Shown one piece after another: positions 1-6,129 of a DNA stretch of 6,716 nt. Made by a program: the position numbers and the translations under genes. Source of the DNA: Chlorobiales bacterium (GTDB taxonomy: Bacteria > Bacteroidota > Chlorobiia > Chlorobiales > Chlorobiaceae). Below the pieces are notes generated by a model. The model was not told the origin of the DNA, ran no database searches, and was given only the letters and a program-made list of their open reading frames with translations. The stretch is taken from assembly GCA_022360355.1 (NCBI GenBank), contig JAKSCY010000632.1, positions 1 to 6,716 of the forward strand, given 5' to 3'. Numbering within the stretch: the first letter of the stretch is position 1; every line of letters begins with the position of its first letter.

Positions 1-64
1 GCCGTTTTTTCAGCATTTCGACAACTTCTTCCGGGTTTTGTCGGATATAATTGATATCAAGCAT
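1..64 (-). CDS. serS: Seryl-tRNA synthetase, N-terminal 21 codons (partial)
   Basis: The minus strand from the ATG at 62-64 reads MLDINYIRQNPEEVVEMLKK, the typical opening of class II seryl-tRNA synthetases (MLDI..IR.NPE.V...L..R). The gene runs off the left edge of the window. SerS charges tRNA-Ser with serine in the cytoplasm. Its N-terminal region forms the long tRNA-binding coiled-coil arm, and only the first strand and start of that region are visible here. It follows the YqeY-type gene with 23 bp between them, in the same direction, so co-transcription is likely. No in-frame ATG lies just upstream. No strong Shine-Dalgarno sequence is seen before the ATG; the bases there are AT-rich. 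The call rests on 21 residues, but the pattern is distinctive. Confidence 0.85.
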   Translation of the reverse strand, partial: MLDINYIRQNPEEVVEMLKKR

Positions 65-87
65 GGTATGGATAACTATAAATTTTC

Positions 88-543
88 TTATGACAGGGCT
101 GATTTAACCATCTCCTGCACCTTTCCCCCATCGGCCTTGCCCTTCAGCTTTTTCATGGCGGCTCCCATGACCTTGCCCATGTCTTTCATGGATGTTGCGC
201 CGACCTGGGCGATGATGTCCCTGACAGCTGCTTCGATCTCCTCATCAGGCATCTGGGCAGGCAGATAGGTTGTTATCACCGCAAGTTCGGCCTGTTCGAT
301 TTCCGCCAGATCTTTTCTGCCGGCATCCTGGTACTGCAGGATGGAATCCTTACGCTTTTTGGCAAGGTTCATGACAACTTCGAGCTCCTGTTCATCACTG
401 AGTTCCGCCTTGCCTCCTACGCGTATCGAGACCTCTTTTTCAAGAAGAGCGGCCCTGATTGAACGAATGGTGTTGAGCCTGTTTTTGTCGCCGCTTTTCA
501 TGGCTTCTTTCAGATCCTGGTCGATACGCTCTTTTAAACTCAT
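88..543 (-). CDS. yqeY: GatB/YqeY domain-containing protein (YqeY-like)
   Basis: This 151-residue protein is the usual length for stand-alone YqeY proteins (about 150). Visible hallmarks are an N-terminal helical half with RLNTIRSIRAALLEKEV (residues 22-38), the YLPAQM turn at 93-98, KDMGKVMG at 120-127 and GKADGGKV at 135-142. YqeY is related to the C-terminal helical domain of GatB, the tRNA-binding subunit of the Asp/Glu-tRNA amidotransferase. Its own role is not established, and a tRNA-linked function is inferred from that kinship and from its position directly before serS. It is cytoplasmic, with no signal peptide or membrane segment. The start at 543 gives the canonical MSLKERI opening. 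No strong ribosome binding site precedes it. It follows the SDR gene by 140 bp in the same orientation. Confidence 0.93.
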   Translation of the reverse strand: MSLKERIDQDLKEAMKSGDKNRLNTIRSIRAALLEKEVSIRVGGKAELSDEQELEVVMNLAKKRKDSILQYQDAGRKDLAEIEQAELAVITTYLPAQMPDEEIEAAVRDIIAQVGATSMKDMGKVMGAAMKKLKGKADGGKVQEMVKSALS

Positions 544-620
544 CGGTGTAGCTGTTTGTTATGGTCGATATGTGAAATATTGTCAGCCAAAATAAACTCA
601 AAGAATTCAAAAGACAAAAG

Positions 621-636
621 AAAACCTGATTCAGGT
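621..636 (-). terminator. Weak candidate terminator after the SDR gene
   Basis: Read on the minus strand, ACCTG-AAT-CAGGT (plus positions 636-624) forms a 5-bp stem with a 3-base loop, followed directly by a T-rich tract, TTTCTTTTGTCTTTT. This is the form of a short intrinsic terminator and lies about 50 bp after the SDR stop codon. The stem is short, so termination would be weak. Read-through into the yqeY-serS genes cannot be excluded. Confidence 0.35.
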
Positions 637-638
637 AC

Positions 639-673
639 TTCTCGCCACTCGTCACATGTTACTTGTTACTGAG
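639..673. repeat. Degenerate 7-bp tandem repeat in intergenic DNA
   Basis: The plus strand splits cleanly into heptamers TTCTCGC, CACTCGT, CACATGT, TACTTGT and TACTGAG. On the minus strand this is a run of the GTRACRA type (for example AGTAACA, AGTAACA, TGTGACG, AGTGGCG). The units are diverged but keep the 7-base phase over five copies. The tract lies between the SDR stop and the candidate terminator and is noncoding. GTGACGA-like heptamer arrays occur as simple repeats in intergenic DNA of various bacteria; no function is claimed. Confidence 0.55.
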
Positions 674-683
674 CGTAGAGAAT

Positions 684-1415
684 TTAACTATTGATATCTC
701 CTCCGACAGGCCTCATAACAATTTCTTCCACGGATGTTCTGGGCGGCTGAAGGTATGCATTTACAACCGGCCCGGCGATATCCTCAGGCATCATCATCAC
801 GTTCCTGAACTCTTCCCCGGCATTACCCCACATTGGGGTATAAACCGCTCCCGGCATGACGTTGGTGATTTTAACATTGCATTCCCTGCCATAAAGCCGA
901 AGGGCTTCAACAAGTCCTTTCTGTCCGAATTTTGACATGGAGTAGATTGAGGAGCTTTTGAAAGCAGTTTCGGCCGCAATGGAGGTGATGAAAAAAATAT
1001 GGCCTGAACGTCTGCTTTCCATGACAGGGAACACTTTTTGGGTCAGAAAGAAAGTTCCTTTCATGTTCACTGACATGGTATAGTCGAAATCTTCTTCACT
1101 GAGTTCAGTGAAGCTTTTGAACCGTCCGACACCTGCGTTGTTGATCAGACAGTCTACGGTGCCGAACTTCTCAAGGGTATTGGTTACAAGGCGGTCGATA
1201 TCGTCAAGATTTGCTATATCGGCTTCTATTGCAACTGCTTTCGTGCCCAGCGCTTCGCATTCATTCGCAATGTTTTCAATGTCGGTAATGGTGCGGGAGC
1301 AAAGCACCAGTACCGGATTAAAGGACGGATTGCTACGGGCTCTTGCTGCAAATTCAAGGGCGATCGCTTTTCCGATACCTTTGCCGGCACCGGTAAGTAA
1401 GATGATATTCTGCAT
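684..1415 (-). CDS. Short-chain dehydrogenase/reductase (SDR) family oxidoreductase
   Basis: This is a 243-residue classical SDR with a Rossmann fold that uses NAD(P)H to interconvert a carbonyl and an alcohol; the substrate is unknown. In order: cofactor-binding TGAGKGIG at residues 8-15, Asp66 in EADI (adenine-ring contact), NNAG at 92-95, Asn117, catalytic Ser145, and the Y158-x3-K162 pair in SIYSMSK, with PG at 188-189 after the active site. All tetrad residues are present. A longer frame opens at 1457, but the internal ATG at 1413-1415 begins MQNIILLTG, where SDR proteins normally start, so it was chosen. No clear Shine-Dalgarno sequence is seen for either start. It is soluble, with no signal peptide. 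It is divergent from the cold-shock gene and shares a 185-bp upstream region with it. The sequence resembles sepiapterin-reductase or 3-ketoacyl-reductase-like SDRs of green sulfur bacteria, but the exact reaction cannot be assigned. Confidence 0.92.
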   Translation of the reverse strand: MQNIILLTGAGKGIGKAIALEFAARARSNPSFNPVLVLCSRTITDIENIANECEALGTKAVAIEADIANLDDIDRLVTNTLEKFGTVDCLINNAGVGRFKSFTELSEEDFDYTMSVNMKGTFFLTQKVFPVMESRRSGHIFFITSIAAETAFKSSSIYSMSKFGQKGLVEALRLYGRECNVKITNVMPGAVYTPMWGNAGEEFRNVMMMPEDIAGPVVNAYLQPPRTSVEEIVMRPVGGDINS

Positions 1416-1507
1416 AAAAAGGGACTTAAAATGGTTGTGATAGCCGTCATGTGCCAAGAAAACGCTGTATTAACTTCGAAAAAAAATGCTCAAAATGTTG
1501 TTGTGTC

Positions 1508-1537
1508 TTGATAATTAACCTATATTTCTTCTGTATA
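1508..1537 (+). promoter_or_regulatory. Candidate promoter of the cold-shock gene
   Basis: TTGATA at 1508-1513 and TGTATA at 1532-1537 are separated by 18 bp and resemble sigma-70 -35 and -10 elements. They lie about 65 bp before the cold-shock start codon, which leaves room for the structured leader at 1548-1569. The -10 region reads TGTATA on one strand and TATACA on the other, so it could overlap a minus-strand promoter for the SDR gene. This is pattern matching only. Confidence 0.3.
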
Positions 1538-1547
1538 GCACTCCCGC

Positions 1548-1569
1548 GATGTAGTTATACAACTGCATC
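1548..1569 (+). promoter_or_regulatory. Hairpin in the 5' leader of the cold-shock mRNA
   Basis: GATGTAGTT (1548-1556) pairs with AACTGCATC (1561-1569) around an ATAC loop: nine consecutive pairs, one of them a U-G wobble. It lies about 31 bases before the start codon. Cold-shock genes often have long structured leaders that control translation or mRNA stability with temperature. Such a role here is inferred from position and structure. Confidence 0.4.
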
Positions 1570-1600
1570 TACCTTTAAGGATAAACCCCCAGTTTTGATC

Positions 1601-1888
1601 ATGCAAAGGAAAAGTAAAGTCAAGTGGTTTGATGGCAAAAAGGGTTACGGCTTTATTGTCAACCCGGATGGAGGCGAAGATATTTTTGTCCATTTTTCAG
1701 CCATCATTTCCGACCAGAGCTTCAAGGTTTTGAACCAGGACGCTGAGGTAGAGTTTGAAATCGACCAGACTCAAAAAGGTCTGCAGGCAAAAAATGTCTG
1801 TGAAATTTGCCAGAGCGAAACACCTGTTCAGCCTTCCGTTCACCCTCAGGCTTTTGTTCAGCAAGGTGAGAGCGTCACAGGTCAATGA
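1601..1888 (+). CDS. Cold-shock domain protein (CspA family) with C-terminal extension
   Basis: This 95-residue protein binds single-stranded nucleic acid through a five-stranded OB-fold cold-shock domain (about residues 1-66). RNP1 is KGYGFI at 14-19 and RNP2 is DIFVHF at 27-32; the opening [10 protein letters not shown] is also canonical. Typical CspA proteins are about 66-70 residues. Here a tail of about 29 residues follows, with a CEIC pair at 67-70 and Gln, Val and Pro, without a recognised fold. The frame is open from 1451, but the ATG at 1601 gives the canonical family start, and the upstream residues do not look like protein. No Shine-Dalgarno sequence sits at normal spacing (AAGG is about 20 bases upstream), which is unusual. 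Expected roles are RNA chaperone or transcription antitermination. It converges with the radC remnant, whose stop lies 17 bp beyond. Confidence 0.92.
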   Translation: MQRKSKVKWFDGKKGYGFIVNPDGGEDIFVHFSAIISDQSFKVLNQDAEVEFEIDQTQKGLQAKNVCEICQSETPVQPSVHPQAFVQQGESVTGQ

Positions 1889-1905
1889 TGTGATTTTTCT
1901 CGCTG

Positions 1906-2067
1906 CTATGAGCCGGGCATTGAATGTTCTCTGAAGCTGAACCAATTATCCCTTCCGGCTATCACGCGGTCGAGGAGATTGATCTGGATGATTGAGCCGG
2001 TCTGTTTAAGGATGGATGTTATCTGCTTGTCCGCGTTGCCTGGCTCAACGTCACAGGGTGGGTGGCT
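1906..2067 (-). pseudogene. radC: 5'-truncated 3' remnant of radC (JAB/MPN domain)
   Basis: On the minus strand a frame of 53 codons ends in TAG at 1906-1908 and matches the end of RadC proteins. It has [17 protein letters not shown], where intact RadC has HNHPSG..EPS.AD..IT, then [15 protein letters not shown] and a final REHSMPGS. The JAMM metal motif is damaged: HNH is read as K-S-H and PSG as P-P-C. All sequence 5' of that motif is missing. Upstream, the same DNA becomes the 3' end of the S10 carboxypeptidase gene, read in another frame and sharing positions 2051-2067. The last 46 or so bases match the radC end at 6674-6716. RadC proteins are JAB-domain proteins of unclear function, often found near mobile DNA. 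This copy cannot be functional. No homology search was run, but the motif order and spacing are specific. Confidence 0.82.
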
Positions 2068-3346
2068 TTTTTTGTGTAAAGCTATTCAATAACGCCAAGG
2101 CATGTTTCGGTTGATCCAGCGGAACCAAGTGCCCTGCGCCAACTACCAACACCTGTGTCAGGTTGCTGTAGGAGCGAATATGGCCTGCCAATTGTCCTTC
2201 GTTGAACCATGGTAGACGTTCTTGCTCTAAAAACTGTTTTTTGTAGGACCAGTCCAGTGCTTTTATCCAGGCATCGGTTCCCATGAAATTACAGTCCATA
2301 TCATATATACCGTTATAAATAAGTACCGGTAACGATTCAAACAGCCGCGGATATAAATCGGCATAGGAATTTTGTTCCCCACGTTCCAGCAAATAAGCAA
2401 TTCGTTTGGATGTATCTTTCCAGGCCTTTACTTGAGGTGAAACATGCAGGGCTTTGCGAACCGCAGGTTGATCCAGGTACCCGCCGATAATGTCGAAGTT
2501 GTAATCGCCGATGAGGCGCACATCATATACGTTTGCACCACCGCTTACCTTTGAAATATACTCTTCGATTTTGTTGCATATTTTGTCGGTCCTTCGCGAG
2601 GTAACGGGCTGCGACCGCTTGATGGCCCGAGCACATTTCCTGTACAGTTTATCGGTTTCCTTTTTTTCGTTCAACCCTATAAGACCGTGGGCATAGGCAT
2701 AATCCCCGTATGTCGATTCCTGGATATAGGGATGGACAAAGCCGTCGCCGACACCGATTCCTGTGAGGTTGATGTAGGGTTGATCTTTCAGGTTCTCGTC
2801 CAATATGGCGGTTGCCAGCATCGGGATGTACACCCCGGCAAAGGATTCACCGAATATATAAAGGTCCAATTTCCTGTATGCCGGCCAGCGATCGAAAAAA
2901 CACTGTAAGCCCCTGTAAAGTTGGTCGGTTGCTTCTTGTTCTGTTCTGGCCGATTCTTTCGGATCCGTTACATAGGACAGGCCGGCTCCGGCAGGCTGAT
3001 CGATCATTAAGTAGCTGGCATTCTTGTTCCAACTGTATGGATTGTCCACGAGATAATAGTTATCCACATAAAGCCGGTCTCTTTGGATTTTGTAAGGACC
3101 GTTTTCTGCGAATAATCCGATGAAACTGGAGGAGCCGGGTCCGCCGTTGAGCCAGAGGACAATCGGGTCTTTATCGGGGTTCCCCTGGGATTCGAAAAAC
3201 CAGAAGTAGATAAACGCATCATTTTTGTCCGTAACTGGCAGGTACCCCGACAGTTGTTTTTCCTTTACTGTGCCATAGCCAGGAAGTTTCGTTACTTCAC
3301 CGGTTTCACATTCAGGTAGACGGGCATCGTCTTTTTGTGCCTTCAT
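2051..3346 (-). CDS. Serine carboxypeptidase, peptidase family S10 (carboxypeptidase Y-like)
   Basis: This 431-residue alpha/beta-hydrolase of family S10 removes C-terminal residues from peptides; some family relatives instead act as acyltransferases. Oxyanion-hole motif WLNGGPGSS lies at 65-73. The catalytic triad appears complete: Ser168 in [10 protein letters not shown], Asp349 in [10 protein letters not shown] (aligned with Asp338 of yeast carboxypeptidase Y), and His406 in [11 protein letters not shown]. Length fits the mature enzyme. There is no signal peptide, odd for a family usually found in vacuoles, lysosomes or outside the cell; it has only five cysteines. The start at 3346 (MKAQKDD) is chosen because GAGAGG sits 7-8 bases before it; an ATG at 3361 overlaps the previous stop and lacks this. 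It begins 11 bp after the metallopeptidase stop, so translation is probably coupled. Its last codons (KKPPTL and stop) are read from radC DNA in another frame. Confidence 0.93.
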   Translation of the reverse strand: MKAQKDDARLPECETGEVTKLPGYGTVKEKQLSGYLPVTDKNDAFIYFWFFESQGNPDKDPIVLWLNGGPGSSSFIGLFAENGPYKIQRDRLYVDNYYLVDNPYSWNKNASYLMIDQPAGAGLSYVTDPKESARTEQEATDQLYRGLQCFFDRWPAYRKLDLYIFGESFAGVYIPMLATAILDENLKDQPYINLTGIGVGDGFVHPYIQESTYGDYAYAHGLIGLNEKKETDKLYRKCARAIKRSQPVTSRRTDKICNKIEEYISKVSGGANVYDVRLIGDYNFDIIGGYLDQPAVRKALHVSPQVKAWKDTSKRIAYLLERGEQNSYADLYPRLFESLPVLIYNGIYDMDCNFMGTDAWIKALDWSYKKQFLEQERLPWFNEGQLAGHIRSYSNLTQVLVVGAGHLVPLDQPKHALALLNSFTQKKPPTL

Positions 3347-3357
3347 GATTTTTCCTC

Positions 3358-5049
3358 TCATTGTTTTGTGGACACATAGCCGTTCATTAATTCAACGGCG
3401 ATCGGCCAGGCATAAAAACCCTGCTCTGAAGCAAAGGTGTTGAAGTCTATTTCCGATACTCTGTCGTTCGTTTTGTTAATCCCTTTTTTCTGCATCATGG
3501 CATAGGTCGCACCACCTACTGCGTAACAGGGGGCATAACCTGGTGACGCAAGCAGGGTAAAACATTCACCATGCAGGGTTTCTTCGGATAATCCGGTTGC
3601 AGAAGCAGCCCAGGCAATGAAATCGGTATATGTCATTTTGCCTCCGTTTACATTGACGTCGCAAAGGGCTCTTATGTAGCGAATGATGCGCCAGATGTAC
3701 GTTTCCAGCTGTGCACAAAGCACGCCTTGTTCCTGCTCTTCGGGGTTATTACCATAGAGTTCCAGGTACTCTTTTTGAACATCGGTCAAGTTGTCTTGTC
3801 CCAATAAATCCTGGGCAGCGGCCCAATATTGATATTCCCGATAAAAGGCCATGCCTTCGGTCATAGGTACTTCCAGGGAAGTGTTGAGATTGAGCAATTT
3901 TTGGGCATGTTCCGCCGATAATACGAAGTTATATCCATGGGATGCCTCATGCACCAAAATATTGATCATGGTCAATAATGACGTGTTTTTGGACGCAGTT
4001 AAATAAAGTTGGGAGTAGGCATTCTTGCCTTCCAGGTAATTAACGGCGAAATCTTCTCCTCCTGTCACGAGGTTGACCAGGTAATCAGGAGTAGGATCGA
4101 ATTTTACCTTGTCTCCGGGAGGAGGTTTAATGATATATTGGGCTCCGAATGCAACACATCTGTTCTTGACTTCTTCTATCAATTTTTGATCGAAATCCAC
4201 TTTGTAATGGTTGCTTACTTTGTCCCAGATTTCCTGAAGGTTACCTTCGCATTTCACAAAAGGCAGGGCCGTGATTCTCTCGGCGATGTGGATCGTTACC
4301 GGTAAGTCCTGCTGCAGCCAGCTGTGTGCCATGGTCTTGATCTCGTCAGCGCTCTGTGTCAGACAATAGTAATTTTGTAAGCTTGCCGGGTAACCGGGAG
4401 TAACCTGGGGGCCGGTTATCTCATCCCATTTCCGGAATATCGGCCAGTAGGTTTTAAATTGGTCAGAGTCAAGGCCTTTGATGTAAAAGAGGTTTTTATA
4501 CTCTTCAAGTGATTGCCGGATTTCTTTCACTTGTTTTTTAGTGCTTTGGTCGGATCGTACTTTTAAAAGTGACTCCAGCGTTCCGTTCATATAATTGACA
4601 GTGTTCAGACACTCTTTACGTACCAATATGGAAAATTCCTGGTACTGCCATTTTTGTGTTTCAAACTGTACCATTTCTTCTACAGCTTCCAGATATTGGG
4701 GAACAAAATCAGCTTGATAGTTTTGCTTGAGAACGATATAAAAAATACCGTCTGCGGCTGCATAAACGCCTCCCATACCTGTTCCAGAGGGACCTGCTCC
4801 ACTGGGACGAGCCATATCCAACTGCGTTTTGAGAGCTACCAACACGGCATCGGCCGTAGCTTTTAACATATTGTCTTTTATTTCGTCAATTCTTTTTTGC
4901 AGGTTGTCAATGCGTGCCCGCATGTTTTCGGCATTGCCTGGGGTTTGGATAAATAAAGTTTTTAACTCCTTTAGATGACCGCTGGTATAGCCGGCGACAG
5001 GATTGAGATCCGACCAAAGGTTAATTATTTCTGTTATAATCCGGGACAT
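3358..5049 (-). CDS. DUF885-like zinc metallopeptidase (HExxH)
   Basis: This 563-residue protein has HEASH at 367-371 (two zinc ligands and the catalytic Glu) and the third ligand candidate Glu398 in TEGMAFYREY (397-406). This is the spacing and context of the DUF885 family, where HE..PGH is followed by SEGWALY.E. A C-terminal SPGYAPCYAVGG (502-513) matches the family's PG.A..Y..G segment. The N-terminal half (about 1-300) is helical with coiled-coil-like stretches (30-60, 160-190). The glycine-rich RPSGAGPSGTGMGG at 81-94 is probably a flexible loop. No signal peptide is seen, so it is likely a cytoplasmic peptidase; its substrate is unknown. The start is supported by a strong AAGGAGGAG six bases upstream. 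It lies 102 bp after hdcA, with a strong hairpin between them, and 11 bp before the S10 gene. The match is by motif and order only; HEASHG instead of HE..PGH makes it a divergent member. Confidence 0.82.
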   Translation of the reverse strand: MSRIITEIINLWSDLNPVAGYTSGHLKELKTLFIQTPGNAENMRARIDNLQKRIDEIKDNMLKATADAVLVALKTQLDMARPSGAGPSGTGMGGVYAAADGIFYIVLKQNYQADFVPQYLEAVEEMVQFETQKWQYQEFSILVRKECLNTVNYMNGTLESLLKVRSDQSTKKQVKEIRQSLEEYKNLFYIKGLDSDQFKTYWPIFRKWDEITGPQVTPGYPASLQNYYCLTQSADEIKTMAHSWLQQDLPVTIHIAERITALPFVKCEGNLQEIWDKVSNHYKVDFDQKLIEEVKNRCVAFGAQYIIKPPPGDKVKFDPTPDYLVNLVTGGEDFAVNYLEGKNAYSQLYLTASKNTSLLTMINILVHEASHGYNFVLSAEHAQKLLNLNTSLEVPMTEGMAFYREYQYWAAAQDLLGQDNLTDVQKEYLELYGNNPEEQEQGVLCAQLETYIWRIIRYIRALCDVNVNGGKMTYTDFIAWAASATGLSEETLHGECFTLLASPGYAPCYAVGGATYAMMQKKGINKTNDRVSEIDFNTFASEQGFYAWPIAVELMNGYVSTKQ

Positions 5050-5080
5050 CGTCTCCTCCTTTTCACGATATTAACGTTAG

Positions 5081-5120
5081 TTTCCGTACCGGTTCGGCAA
5101 ACGCCGAACCGGTACGGAAA
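5081..5120 (-). promoter_or_regulatory. 18-bp perfect hairpin between hdcA and the metallopeptidase gene
   Basis: The arm at 5081-5098 (TTTCCGTACCGGTTCGGC) is the exact reverse complement of 5103-5120, with a 4-base AAAC loop. It lies within the 102-bp gap after hdcA, ending 31 bases before the next start codon. On the minus strand it is followed by AAACTAACG, not a T-run, so it is not a standard intrinsic terminator. It could stabilise the hdcA mRNA 3' end, serve as a processing site, cause partial attenuation, or bind a protein as DNA. Each arm contains the palindrome ACCGGT. A seven-G run (5123-5129) lies beside it. Confidence 0.75.
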
Positions 5121-5126
5121 GCGGGG

Positions 5127-5155
5127 GGGATCTTTACTGTTCAAGGGATCTTTAC
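5127..5155. repeat. 11-bp direct repeat at the 3' end of hdcA
   Basis: GGGATCTTTAC occurs at 5127-5137 and again at 5145-5155, 18 bp apart. The second copy includes the hdcA stop codon (TAA on the minus strand at 5152-5154). It looks like a small local duplication; no function is inferred. Confidence 0.5.
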
Positions 5156-6129
5156 AAAACCCCGTATTGCTCATTAAAGCCTTCCGATCCGAGAAAGCCC
5201 TGCTCCAGTTTGGAGATTTGAGGAAGGGGTTCCAGATCCAACGATTGTTCCCATTCGCTGATTGTCATGTCTGTCAGGTCCGAAGGGTTTTTACCGGCGG
5301 TGACAGCATTCCTTGCCAGGGTCACGTAAGGGGCGCAGGCAAGGGCACAGCCTACCTGGTTATCGCCAAATTTTACCAGTTTATAGCCGATAAACGTTTC
5401 TTTGTATTTTATGTCCTGATCGACTCCACAGAGCACTGCGCATTCAGTGACCTTGTGCAGGGTTTCATCCATGGTTTTTTTAACCTCGCTATACGGGGGA
5501 TTGCCCTCGATAAAACCGCAGTCTTCGATAAAAAGATTGGAGCCGCTGTTGCGATCCTCCAGGATAGATAGGGCGATGAAAGACCAAGCCCATCCGCAAG
5601 GCTGGGTACTGGGGTCGTTGGTGGCGTTTTTATTTGCACAAACCACCATGGAACCCGGTAAAGGGTTAAAACGCCTTTGGGAATCTATTCCGAAAAGTCT
5701 CTGGGTTGTATCAAGCAAAGGGTGAATGCTGTATACAGGGGTTTTCGAGCCATCAGGCCATGGCTGCTTGTATAAAAGGACATCCCGGAGGTTCTCGGCA
5801 CGAGCCAGATCATAGCCCCATATTGCTCCATTCAGGCCGCTGAAGGATGATGCGGTCACCATATTGATTGCACCGATATAGGCGTCATTACATTCGCAAC
5901 GGTCATAGGAAACGATTCCTGCCGTGCCTTTGTCAAACGGTACGCCACCTATTGCTGACTGTGGAATATTGACTAATCCGACGGAGAGCTTGATCGTGGT
6001 AATATAACCATTACCTGAAGGGCTGGGGTTAAGGTACCCCATGCAAAAATCTTTTTCACTGCCAACTGCTGAATTTACTATATACTTAGGGTCGTACTGA
6101 AATTGTTGCATCTTCTTGGTGTTGCTCAT
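5152..6129 (-). CDS. hdcA: Histidine decarboxylase proenzyme, pyruvoyl type
   Basis: This 325-residue protein closely follows the pyruvoyl-dependent histidine decarboxylase of Lactobacillus 30a, which makes histamine and CO2 from histidine. GYLNP..SGNGYIT (31-44) matches the family's GYMEP..GNGYVT. GIVSYDR (71-77) holds the active-site Tyr75 and Asp76. INMVTASSFSG (88-98) holds the self-cleavage pair Ser94-Ser95, so Ser95 should become the pyruvoyl group and Phe96 aligns with Phe83. Glu202 in LFIEDCG aligns with the catalytic Glu197. VCANK (163-167) and the TISEW segment near the C terminus also match. All key residues are present, so an active two-chain enzyme is predicted. The start at 6129 is set by AGGAGG six bases upstream; a longer frame opens at 6150. 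It is cytoplasmic and first in the cassette. No hdcB maturation gene or histidine/histamine antiporter gene is visible. Ten cysteines are a notable feature. Confidence 0.93.
   Translation of the reverse strand: MSNTKKMQQFQYDPKYIVNSAVGSEKDFCMGYLNPSPSGNGYITTIKLSVGLVNIPQSAIGGVPFDKGTAGIVSYDRCECNDAYIGAINMVTASSFSGLNGAIWGYDLARAENLRDVLLYKQPWPDGSKTPVYSIHPLLDTTQRLFGIDSQRRFNPLPGSMVVCANKNATNDPSTQPCGWAWSFIALSILEDRNSGSNLFIEDCGFIEGNPPYSEVKKTMDETLHKVTECAVLCGVDQDIKYKETFIGYKLVKFGDNQVGCALACAPYVTLARNAVTAGKNPSDLTDMTISEWEQSLDLEPLPQISKLEQGFLGSEGFNEQYGVL

Noticed and set aside
1451..1600. N-terminal extension of the cold-shock frame back to 1451
   Set aside because: The extension does not resemble a protein, and the canonical cold-shock start lies at 1601. 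The leader hairpin and candidate promoter occupy this region.
1903..1951. The repeat pair read as a target-site duplication of a transposon
   Set aside because: The copies differ at six of 46 positions plus a 3-base gap, are too long for a typical duplication, and are explained as radC 3' ends. No terminal inverted repeats or transposase are seen.
1924..1995. Small plus-strand frame of 23 codons after the cold-shock gene, beginning [10 protein letters not shown]
   Set aside because: It first looked like a gene start, but the base changes between the two repeat copies fall in first codon positions of this frame. They fit the minus-strand radC frame instead.
2035..2077. Possible terminator: CGTTG/CAACG hairpin (2035-2050) with a T-run at 2067-2073
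   Set aside because: The T-run is about 17 bases away from the stem on the plus strand, and on the minus strand no T-run follows. Not a credible intrinsic terminator.
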